Shown here piece by piece: positions 1-6,727 of a DNA stretch of 13,494 nucleotides. Every line of letters begins with the position of its first letter. Within the stretch, counting starts at the first letter, position 1. The DNA comes from Pseudomonadota bacterium (GTDB lineage Bacteria; Pseudomonadota; Alphaproteobacteria; Sphingomonadales; Sphingomonadaceae). The position numbers and the translations under genes are program-made. The notes beneath the pieces were generated by a model. The model did no database searches and was not told the DNA's origin. It saw nothing but the letters and a program-made list of their open reading frames with translations. The stretch lies in assembly GCA_023422695.1 (NCBI GenBank), contig JAFAGN010000231.1, positions 1-13,494 of the forward strand, written 5' to 3'.

Positions 1-65
1 ACTACCGTGACGAGTTCGCCCATCACATCGAGCACAAGCGCTGCGTCGTGTCGAACTACCTCTGA
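1..65 (+). CDS. nuoF: NADH-quinone oxidoreductase subunit F, C-terminal fragment
   Basis: Only the last 20 codons and the TGA stop (63-65) are in the window. They read YRDEFAHHIEHKRCVVSNYL, in the frame starting at position 3. The pattern of an aromatic residue, R-(D/E)-E-F, then H-I-x-H-K/R-C is what I expect at the C-terminus of NuoF, the FMN- and N3-cluster-binding subunit that oxidises NADH. No catalytic residue is visible, so the call rests on this tail and on the position 26 bases upstream of nuoG, where nuoF lies in alphaproteobacterial nuo operons. The 5' truncation is a window effect. Confidence 0.75.
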   Translation, partial: YRDEFAHHIEHKRCVVSNYL

Positions 66-91
66 TCCCAGGACCGGTTTTCGGAAGACAC

Positions 92-2101
92 ATGGTCGAA
101 GTCGAGATCGACGGCAAGAAGGTCGAGGTCGCCGAGGGCAGCATGCTGATGCATGCCGCCGAAGCCGCCGGAATCTATGTGCCGCACTTCTGCTACCACA
201 AGAAGCTGTCCATCGCGGCCAACTGCCGGATGTGCCTCGTGGAAGTGGAGAAAGCCCCCAAGCCGCTGCCGGCCTGCGCGACACCTGTCAGTGTCGGCAT
301 GAAGGCTTACACCCGCTCGCCCAAGGCATTGCAGGCGCAGCAGGGCGTGATGGAATTCCTGCTGATCAACCACCCGCTCGACTGCCCGATCTGCGATCAG
401 GGCGGCGAATGCGATCTGCAGGACCAGTCGGTTGCCTACGGCCGCGGCGCGACGCGCTATGACGAGAACAAGCGCGCGGTCACCGAGAAATATATGGGGC
501 CCATCGTCAAGACGGTGATGACCCGCTGTATCCAGTGCACGCGCTGCGTCCGCTTTGCGGAGGAAGTTGCGGGCGTTGAAGACATCGGCGCGATCTATCG
601 CGGCGAGAATATGCAGATCACGTCGTATCTGGAACGCGCGGTTGCGAGCGAGCTGTCGGGCAATGTCGTCGACCTCTGCCCGGTCGGCGCGCTAACCAGC
701 AAGCCCTATGCGTTCGAAGCACGGCCTTGGGAACTGACCAAGACGCTGGGTATCGACATGATGGACGCCATCGGCACCAATGTGCGGATCGATGCGCGCG
801 GGCGCCAGGTCCTCCGCGTGCTGCCGCGGGTCAACGACGACGTGAACGAGGAATGGGCGAGCGACAAGACGCGCCACCATGTCGACGGCCTGACCCGCCG
901 CCGCCTCGACCGCCCTTATGTTCGCAAGGACGGCCAGCTGGTCGAAGCAACATGGGCCGAGGCGTTCGAAGCGATCAAGGCCGCGAAGGCCGGGAAGTCG
1001 GTCGCGGCGATCGCGGGCGACATGGCCGATTGCGAAACGATGTTCGCTGCAAAGGCGCTGGTGAACGCGCTGGGTTCGACGCTGCTCGAAGGCCGCCAGA
1101 CCGGGCTCGATTATGACGTCAGCAGCCTGTCGGCGGTCAATTTCAACACCGGCATTGCCGAGGTCGAAAACGCCGACGTCATCCTGCTCGTCGGCACCAA
1201 CCTGCGCTGGGAAGCGCCGCTGATCAACACGCGCGTCCGCAAGGCGGTGTGGAAGAAGGGCGCGAAGGTTTTTGCGGTCGGGCCCGAGAAGGACCAGACC
1301 TACAAGGTCAGCTGGCTCGGCGATGACGCCTCGCTGGTCGCCAAGCTGCCCGCGGCGGCGCTCGACGCGCTGAAGGGCGCCGAACGACCGCTGATCATCG
1401 TCGGTGGCGGCGGGCTTGCCGTTCCCGGCGTGCATGGCGCGGCGCTGGCGCTCGCCAAGTCGGTGAACGCGGTGAAAGACGGCTGGAATGGCTTTTCGGT
1501 CGTCCATATGGCTGCGAGCCGCATGGGCGGGCTGATGCTCGGCTATGCGCAGCCGGGCGGCATCAAGGACATCGTCGCCGCGAAACCCAAGCTGGCCTTC
1601 TTCCTGGGCGCCGACGAGGTCGATTTCACTGGCTTTACCAAGACGTTGAAGGTCTATGTCGGCCACCACGGCGACAAGGGCGCACATGCTGCCGACGTCA
1701 TCCTGCCTGCCGCGGCGTGGACCGAAAAGGATTTCACCACGGTCAACACCGAGGGCCGGGTTCAGCGCAGCGAGAAAGCGGTGTTCGCGCCGGGTGACGC
1801 GCGCGAGGACTGGAGCATTTTCCGCGCGCTCGCCGATGCGCTCGGCGTTTCGGTCGGCTTCGACAGCTTTGACCAGTGCCGCGCCGCGATGGTTGCGGCG
1901 GTGCCTGCGCTCGGTGTTGAAGGACTGGTTGATTACGGCTGGTCGGTACCCAAGCTCGACGCCAAACCGGCGAAGGGAGCGATCCCGTCGCCGATCAAGG
2001 ATTTCTACCTCACCAACGCCATCTGCCGCGCGTCGCCGACGATGCAGCGCTGCTCGGACGAGCTGATCCATGGCGCAGACTTTGCGGAGGCCGCGGAATG
2101 A
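92..2101 (+). CDS. nuoG: NADH-quinone oxidoreductase subunit G (Fe-S subunit of the electron-input arm)
   Basis: NuoG carries electrons from the FMN site of NuoF through a chain of iron-sulfur clusters towards NuoI in the peripheral arm of complex I. The 669-residue product has the expected order. A 2Fe-2S ferredoxin domain has ligands C34, C45, C48 and C62 (cluster N1b). A His-Cys3 motif, H94/C98/C101/C107, forms N5. A C146-x2-C149-x2-C152 set with distal C196 (followed by P) forms N4. From about residue 215 a molybdopterin-oxidoreductase-like domain follows; in this family it does not bind a molybdenum cofactor. The four extra Cys of the N7 cluster found in E. coli and Thermus NuoG are absent after residue 200, as in mitochondrial NDUFS1 and alphaproteobacterial proteins. 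GGAAG at 83-87 supports the ATG at 92. The stop overlaps the next small ORF by 4 bases (ATGA). Confidence 0.97.
   Translation: MVEVEIDGKKVEVAEGSMLMHAAEAAGIYVPHFCYHKKLSIAANCRMCLVEVEKAPKPLPACATPVSVGMKAYTRSPKALQAQQGVMEFLLINHPLDCPICDQGGECDLQDQSVAYGRGATRYDENKRAVTEKYMGPIVKTVMTRCIQCTRCVRFAEEVAGVEDIGAIYRGENMQITSYLERAVASELSGNVVDLCPVGALTSKPYAFEARPWELTKTLGIDMMDAIGTNVRIDARGRQVLRVLPRVNDDVNEEWASDKTRHHVDGLTRRRLDRPYVRKDGQLVEATWAEAFEAIKAAKAGKSVAAIAGDMADCETMFAAKALVNALGSTLLEGRQTGLDYDVSSLSAVNFNTGIAEVENADVILLVGTNLRWEAPLINTRVRKAVWKKGAKVFAVGPEKDQTYKVSWLGDDASLVAKLPAAALDALKGAERPLIIVGGGGLAVPGVHGAALALAKSVNAVKDGWNGFSVVHMAASRMGGLMLGYAQPGGIKDIVAAKPKLAFFLGADEVDFTGFTKTLKVYVGHHGDKGAHAADVILPAAAWTEKDFTTVNTEGRVQRSEKAVFAPGDAREDWSIFRALADALGVSVGFDSFDQCRAAMVAAVPALGVEGLVDYGWSVPKLDAKPAKGAIPSPIKDFYLTNAICRASPTMQRCSDELIHGADFAEAAE
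2086..2090 (+). promoter_or_regulatory. Shine-Dalgarno for the 46-codon ORF
   Basis: GGAGG lies inside the end of nuoG, 7 bases before the ATG at 2098. It is among the best Shine-Dalgarno matches in the window and decides in favour of translation starting at 2098 rather than at the internal ATG at 2140. Confidence 0.6.
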
Positions 2102-2238
2102 CCCCGGTACATGCCATTGCCAGCGTGCTGCTGGCGGGAATGAGCTTCGCCGTGTGGCGCGGCTTCAATCCGCGCGGCAAGTCGGACAAGCCCGGCCCGC
2201 ACAATGGTTGGCGTAATCAGGACGGGACCGGTAAATGA
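2098..2238 (+). CDS. Small single-pass membrane protein encoded between nuoG and nuoH (unknown function)
   Basis: This is a 46-codon ORF. I do not recognise a named family. The product begins MTPVHAIASVLLAGMSFAVW, a hydrophobic stretch long enough for one membrane helix (about residues 5-20). A basic, Gly/Pro/Asn-rich tail follows, with R21, R26, K28, K31, R39 and K46. By the positive-inside rule the tail would face the cytoplasm, with the N-terminus outside. Evidence that it is real: its ATG overlaps the nuoG stop as ATGA (2098-2101), its TGA overlaps the nuoH start as ATGA (2235-2238), and GGAGG stands 7 bases upstream. Without it nuoG and nuoH would be separated by an unusual gap of about 130 bases in an otherwise gapless operon. 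Plausible roles are an accessory or assembly subunit of complex I, or simply a translational coupler between nuoG and nuoH. Neither is shown by the sequence. Confidence 0.72.
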   Translation: MTPVHAIASVLLAGMSFAVWRGFNPRGKSDKPGPHNGWRNQDGTGK

Positions 2239-3278
2239 CCGAGACCTTCATCTCGTGGGGCATGGACCCGAACTGGGCGTGGGGCGTGGCGACGATCGCG
2301 GGCATCCTGCTGATCGCGCTGCCGCTGATGCTCGCCGTCGCGATGATCATCTATGCCGACCGCAAGATCTGGGCGGCGATCGCGCTCCGCCGCGGTCCCA
2401 ACGTCGTTGGCCCCTTCGGCTTGCTGCAGAGCTTTGCCGACGGGTTGAAGGTGTTCCTGCAGGAAACGATCATCCCGACGGGCGCGAACCGCGGGCTGTT
2501 CCTGATCGCGCCGATCATCACCTTCACCGTCGCGCTGCTCGCCTGGGCGGTGATCCCGTTCAATTCGGGCGCGGTGCTCGCCGACATCAACGTCGGATTG
2601 CTTTACATCCTCGCGATCTCGTCGCTTGGCGTCTATGGCGTGATCCTGTCGGGCTGGGCGTCGAACTCGAAATATCCGTTCTTCTCGGCAATGCGCGCCT
2701 CGGCGCAGATGATCTCCTATGAAGTCTCGATCGGCTTCATCCTGATCGGCGTCGTGCTGTTCGCCGACAGCTTCAACATGAACGAGATCGTGAAAGCGCA
2801 GCAGGGCCACGGGCTGGGGATCGTCAACGCCTTCGGCTTCAACCTGGCGCTGTTCCCGCTCGCGGTGATGTTCCTTATCTCGTCGCTCGCCGAAACCGCG
2901 CGCGCGCCGTTCGACCTGACCGAAGCGGAATCCGAGCTCGTCGCGGGCTACCAGACCGAATATTCGTCGATGAGCTTTGCGCTCTTCTGGCTGGGCGAAT
3001 ATGCCAACGTCCTCCTGATGTGCACGCTCAACGCGGTGCTGTTCTGGGGCGGCTGGCTGCCCCCGATCGACTGGGCGCCGCTTTATGCCGTTCCGGGCAT
3101 CATCTGGCTGTTCGCGAAGATCCTGTTCTTCTTCTTCGTGTTCAGCTGGGTCAAGGCGACCGTCCCGCGCTACCGCTATGACCAGCTCATGCGGCTGGGC
3201 TGGAAGGTTTTCCTGCCGATTTCGCTTCTCTGGATCTTCCTGATCTCCGGCTATCTGATGCTGACGAGGTATTCATGA
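2235..3278 (+). CDS. nuoH: NADH-quinone oxidoreductase subunit H
   Basis: NuoH (ND1 homologue) is the membrane subunit at the foot of the peripheral arm. It forms much of the quinone chamber and the first proton-relay (E-channel) region. The 347-residue, mostly hydrophobic product has the family signatures: the ADRK-IWA-ALRRGPN segment (about residues 41-55) followed by GPFGLLQ-FADGLK (59-72), then SLAETARAPFDL (217-228) and the acidic EAESELVAGYQTEYS loop (230-244). The conserved Glu and Asp residues here line the quinone cavity in solved complexes. Length is close to the usual 325-350. The ATG at 2235 overlaps the stop of the preceding small ORF, and its own TGA overlaps the nuoI ATG, so translation is probably coupled on both sides. 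Confidence 0.97.
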   Translation: MTETFISWGMDPNWAWGVATIAGILLIALPLMLAVAMIIYADRKIWAAIALRRGPNVVGPFGLLQSFADGLKVFLQETIIPTGANRGLFLIAPIITFTVALLAWAVIPFNSGAVLADINVGLLYILAISSLGVYGVILSGWASNSKYPFFSAMRASAQMISYEVSIGFILIGVVLFADSFNMNEIVKAQQGHGLGIVNAFGFNLALFPLAVMFLISSLAETARAPFDLTEAESELVAGYQTEYSSMSFALFWLGEYANVLLMCTLNAVLFWGGWLPPIDWAPLYAVPGIIWLFAKILFFFFVFSWVKATVPRYRYDQLMRLGWKVFLPISLLWIFLISGYLMLTRYS

Positions 3279-3763
3279 GTACCATTGCCCACCTCATCAA
3301 AAGCTTCACGCTGTGGGAGTTTGTGAAGGCGCACGCCCTCACGCTCAAATATTTCTTCAAGCCCAAAGCGACGATCAACTATCCGTTCGAGAAGAACCCG
3401 CTGAGCCCGCGTTTCCGCGGTGAGCATGCGCTGCGCCGTTATCCGAACGGCGAGGAACGCTGCATCGCGTGCAAGCTGTGCGAGGCGGTGTGCCCGGCGC
3501 AGGCGATCACGATCGAGGCGGAGCCGCGCGACGACGGTAGCCGCCGCACGACGCGCTACGACATCGACATGACCAAGTGCATCTACTGCGGCTTCTGCCA
3601 GGAAGCATGTCCGGTCGACGCGGTGGTCGAGGGGCCGAACTTCGAGTTCGCGACCGAAACGCGCGAAGAACTACTCTATGACAAGGCCAAGCTGCTCGCC
3701 AATGGCGACAAATGGGAACGCGCGATTGCGGCGAATCTTGCCGCCGACGCGCCCTATCGATAA
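3275..3763 (+). CDS. nuoI: NADH-quinone oxidoreductase subunit I (2x 4Fe-4S ferredoxin)
   Basis: NuoI carries clusters N6a and N6b, which pass electrons from NuoG towards the terminal N2 cluster of NuoB. The 162-residue product contains two complete Cx2Cx2Cx3CP motifs: C63/C66/C69/C73 and C102/C105/C108/C112. The N-terminal part (residues 1-50) holds the amphipathic membrane-anchoring region and the conserved NYPFEK-PLSPRFRGEHALRRYP stretch typical of this subunit (TYKY in mitochondria). The ATG overlaps the nuoH stop (ATGA, 3275-3278) and is preceded by GAGG at 3266-3269. No ligands are missing and length is normal for an alphaproteobacterial NuoI. Confidence 0.98.
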   Translation: MSTIAHLIKSFTLWEFVKAHALTLKYFFKPKATINYPFEKNPLSPRFRGEHALRRYPNGEERCIACKLCEAVCPAQAITIEAEPRDDGSRRTTRYDIDMTKCIYCGFCQEACPVDAVVEGPNFEFATETREELLYDKAKLLANGDKWERAIAANLAADAPYR

Positions 3764-3775
3764 GGGCGCGCGCAT

Positions 3776-4387
3776 ATGATTCAGGTCATCGCCTTCTGGC
3801 TCTTTGCTTCGATCGTCATCGCATCGGCGACGATGGTCATTCTGGCCCGCAACCCCGTCCACAGCGTGATGTGGCTGATCCTCGCCTTCTTCAACGCGGC
3901 TGGGTTGATGCTGCTCGCGGGCGCTGAATTCATCGCGATGCTGCTCGTCATCGTTTATGTCGGTGCGGTCGCGGTGCTGTTCCTGTTCGTCGTGATGATG
4001 CTCGACATCGATTTTGCCGAGCTGCGCGCGGGTTTCGTGCGCTATCTGCCGCTCGGGGCGCTGGTCGCGATCATTCTTGCGGCAGAGTTGATCGTCGCTG
4101 TTGCGGCATGGAGCGCGGGCAAGGTCGACCTCGCTGCGCGCGCTGCGCCGGTCGTCACCGACAAGAGCAATATCCAGCAGATCGGTGAGCTGCTCTACAC
4201 CAAATATATCTTCCTGTTCGAGGCGGCGGGCATCGTCCTGCTGGTGGCGATGATCGGCGCGATCGTGCTGACGCATCGCCAGCGTGGCGGGGTGCGTACC
4301 CAGAATATTTCGGCACAGAACCGGCGCCGGCCCGAGGATGCGACGCGCCTCGTCGATCCGGGCGTCGGGCAGGGGATGGAACTGTGA
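3776..4387 (+). CDS. nuoJ: NADH-quinone oxidoreductase subunit J
   Basis: NuoJ (ND6 homologue) is a five-helix membrane subunit between NuoH and NuoK. Its third helix takes part in the conformational relay linking quinone reduction to proton pumping. The 203-residue product shows the signature ARNPVHSVMWLILAFFNAAG (residues 24-43) and the conserved helix-3 segment with IVYVGAVAVLFLFVVMMLD (about 58-76). The C-terminal extension after the last helix, with R-x-QNISAQNRRRPEDA, is the form I associate with alphaproteobacteria. The gene starts 12 bases after nuoI, with AAGGG at 3762-3766. Its TGA at 4385-4387 overlaps the GTG start of nuoK. Confidence 0.95.
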   Translation: MIQVIAFWLFASIVIASATMVILARNPVHSVMWLILAFFNAAGLMLLAGAEFIAMLLVIVYVGAVAVLFLFVVMMLDIDFAELRAGFVRYLPLGALVAIILAAELIVAVAAWSAGKVDLAARAAPVVTDKSNIQQIGELLYTKYIFLFEAAGIVLLVAMIGAIVLTHRQRGGVRTQNISAQNRRRPEDATRLVDPGVGQGMEL

Positions 4388-4689
4388 TTTCGGTCGGTCA
4401 CTATCTCGCCGTGTCGGCGGTGCTGTTCACGCTCGGCGTGCTCGGTATCTTCATCAACCGCAAGAATATCATCGTCATTCTGATGGCGATCGAGCTGATC
4501 CTGCTGGCGGTGAACATCAACCTGGTCGCGTTCAGCGCGGCGTTGGGCGATCTGGTCGGGCAGGTGTTTTCGATGTTCGTGCTGACCGTTGCTGCGGGTG
4601 AAGCCGCGATCGGTCTTGCCATTCTTGTGATCTATTTCCGCGGCCGCGGCACCATTGCGGTCGATGACGCCAACCGGATGAAGGGGTGA
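4384..4689 (+). CDS. nuoK: NADH-quinone oxidoreductase subunit K
   Basis: NuoK (ND4L homologue) is a three-helix membrane subunit. The 101-residue length is exactly the common family length. The two membrane-embedded glutamates of the proton pathway are present: E37 in VILMAIELILLAVNINLVAF and E73 in AAGEAAIGLAI (E36 and E72 in E. coli). The start is GTG at 4384, overlapping the nuoJ stop as GTGA. The resulting N-terminus (ISVGHYLAVSAVLFTLG) aligns from the first residue with what I know of NuoK, so the GTG is credible. Confidence 0.97.
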   Translation: MISVGHYLAVSAVLFTLGVLGIFINRKNIIVILMAIELILLAVNINLVAFSAALGDLVGQVFSMFVLTVAAGEAAIGLAILVIYFRGRGTIAVDDANRMKG

Positions 4690-4693
4690 GCCG

Positions 4694-6727
4694 GTGATTC
4701 AGGCGATCGTATTTCTGCCGCTGCTCGCGGCGCTTGTCGCAGGGCTGGGCCAGCGGGCCATCGGTCCGTTCGCGTCGAAGCTGGTCACCACAGGCGCGCT
4801 GTTCACCAGCTGCGCGCTGAGCTGGCCGATCTTTTTGTCGTTCGTCACCGGATCGGGCGAAGCCGAAGTCGTCACGGTGCTGCATTGGGTGTCGTCGGGC
4901 GCACTCCAGTTCAACTGGGAGCTGCGCGTCGACGCGCTGACCGCGGTGATGCTCGTCGTCATCACGACGGTGTCGGCGCTCGTCCACCTGTATAGCTGGG
5001 GCTATATGGAAGAAGACCCGGATCAGCCGCGCTTCTTCGCCTATCTCTCGCTCTTCACCTTTGCGATGCTGATGCTGGTGACCGCAAACAACCTCGTCCA
5101 GATGTTCTTCGGCTGGGAAGGCGTCGGTCTCGCGTCCTATCTGCTGATCGGTTTCTGGTACAAGAAGCCGAGCGCCAACGCCGCGGCGATCAAGGCGTTC
5201 GTCGTCAACCGCGTCGGTGACCTTGGTTTCATGCTCGGTATCTTTGGCACCTTCCTGGTGTTCGGTACCGTCTCGATCCCCGAAATTCTGGCCGCTGCGC
5301 CGGGTATGGCAGGGTCGACGATCACCTTCATGGGGATGCGCCTCGACACGATGACGATCCTCTGCCTGCTGCTGTTCATCGGCGCGATGGGCAAGTCGGC
5401 GCAGCTCGGCCTGCACACCTGGCTGCCAGACGCGATGGAAGGCCCGACTCCGGTGTCGGCGCTGATCCACGCCGCGACGATGGTCACCGCGGGCGTGTTC
5501 ATGGTGTGCCGCCTGTCGCCGATGTTCGAAACGTCGGACGTCGCGCAGGGCGTCGTGATGTTTGTCGGTGCCGCGACCTGCTTCTTCGCCGCGACCGTCG
5601 CGACGACGCAGTGGGACATCAAGCGCGTCATCGCCTATTCGACCTGCTCGCAGCTCGGCTACATGTTCTTCGCCGCGGGCGCGGGCGCTTATGGCGCCGC
5701 GATGTTCCACCTGTTCACGCATGCCTTCTTCAAGGCTTTGCTGTTCCTCGGCGCTGGTTCGGTCATCCATGCGATGCACCATGAACAGGATATGCGCTAT
5801 TATGGCGCGCTGCGGAAAGAAATCCCGATCACCTATTGGGCGATGATGCTCGGCACGCTGGCGATCACCGGCGTCGGGATCGCGGGCGTCGCGGGCTTTG
5901 CGGGCTTCTATTCGAAGGACGGCATCCTCGAGGCGGCCTATGCGAGCGGCGGCGGCGGGGTCATTGCCTTCTGGGTCGGCATCTTTGTCGCCTTCCTCAC
6001 CAGCTTTTATTCGTGGCGGCTCGTCTTCCTGACGTTCCACGGCAAGGCGCGGTGGGAACAGAGCGAGCATATCCAGCATGCGGTGCATGACGATCATGGC
6101 CACGGTCATGATGACCATGCGCACGCGCATCACCACGACGCTCATAGCGACGGCACCGCGGGCTATCATCCGCATGAAAGCCCGATCACGATGCTGATCC
6201 CGCTGGTGGTGCTGTCGATCGGCGCGGTGTTCGCGGGGATCGCCTTCCACCACCCGTTCATCTATCCCGAGGAAGGATTGGCGTTCTGGAACGGCAGTCT
6301 GGCGTTCGACGCGCATCTGATGCACGAAGCGCACTCGGTTGACCTGTGGGTGAAATGGACGCCGTTCACGGTGATGGCGATCGGGCTGTTCCTCGCGTGG
6401 AACAGCTATATCCGCAACACGACGTTGCCGGCGCGGTTCGTGGCGCAGTTCAAGCTGCTCCACCAGTTCCTCTACAATAAATGGTATTTCGACGAGCTCT
6501 ACCACGTCCTGTTCGTGAAGCCCGCCTTTGCGATCGGCCGCTTCTTCTGGAAGCGCGGCGATGAACAGACCATCGACCGCTTCGGTCCCGATGGTATGGC
6601 GGCGCTCGTCCAGGGCGGCACGCGGCTCGCGGTGCGACTGCAATCGGGTTATGTTTATGGATATGCGTTTGTGATGCTGCTCGGGCTTGTCGGCCTTGCC
6701 AGCTGGGCGATGGTGAAATTCCTGTGA
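4694..6727 (+). CDS. nuoL: NADH-quinone oxidoreductase subunit L (antiporter-like, with lateral helix)
   Basis: NuoL (ND5 homologue) is the distal antiporter-like proton channel, and its C-terminal lateral helix runs along the membrane arm. The 677-residue product is slightly longer than E. coli NuoL. The channel residues are visible: E142 in FFGWEGVGLASYLLIGFWY, K234 in GAMGKSAQLGLHTWLPDAM and K408 in GFYSKDGI, corresponding to E144, K229 and K399 of E. coli. The HAATMVTAGVF segment (259-269) is also typical. A His/Asp-rich hydrophilic loop at residues 459-494 holds 14 His in 36 residues and lies between two hydrophobic segments. The lateral-helix and final-helix region follows (about 530-677). 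The start is GTG at 4694, with AAGGGG at 4681-4686 and only 4 bases after nuoK. The TGA overlaps the nuoM GTG. Confidence 0.97.
   Translation: MIQAIVFLPLLAALVAGLGQRAIGPFASKLVTTGALFTSCALSWPIFLSFVTGSGEAEVVTVLHWVSSGALQFNWELRVDALTAVMLVVITTVSALVHLYSWGYMEEDPDQPRFFAYLSLFTFAMLMLVTANNLVQMFFGWEGVGLASYLLIGFWYKKPSANAAAIKAFVVNRVGDLGFMLGIFGTFLVFGTVSIPEILAAAPGMAGSTITFMGMRLDTMTILCLLLFIGAMGKSAQLGLHTWLPDAMEGPTPVSALIHAATMVTAGVFMVCRLSPMFETSDVAQGVVMFVGAATCFFAATVATTQWDIKRVIAYSTCSQLGYMFFAAGAGAYGAAMFHLFTHAFFKALLFLGAGSVIHAMHHEQDMRYYGALRKEIPITYWAMMLGTLAITGVGIAGVAGFAGFYSKDGILEAAYASGGGGVIAFWVGIFVAFLTSFYSWRLVFLTFHGKARWEQSEHIQHAVHDDHGHGHDDHAHAHHHDAHSDGTAGYHPHESPITMLIPLVVLSIGAVFAGIAFHHPFIYPEEGLAFWNGSLAFDAHLMHEAHSVDLWVKWTPFTVMAIGLFLAWNSYIRNTTLPARFVAQFKLLHQFLYNKWYFDELYHVLFVKPAFAIGRFFWKRGDEQTIDRFGPDGMAALVQGGTRLAVRLQSGYVYGYAFVMLLGLVGLASWAMVKFL

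Noticed and set aside
2140..2238. Shorter version of the nuoG-nuoH small ORF starting at the ATG at 2140
   Set aside because: It would lose most of the hydrophobic helix, and its upstream site is weaker than the GGAGG before 2098. The 4-base overlap with nuoG also favours the longer form.
6068..6175. His-rich NuoL stretch as a frameshift or assembly artefact
   Set aside because: The reading frame stays open and conserved NuoL sequence continues on both sides in the same frame, so it is a true in-frame loop.
4532..6643. 703-codon open frame on the - strand opposite nuoL
   Set aside because: It is antisense to a clearly conserved gene. Its composition (Arg, His, Asp, Glu, Gln rich, no domains) is what high-GC third positions produce when read backwards. 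The same holds for the long antisense frames at 6655-8274, 692-2071, 9647-10852 and 11740-12843.
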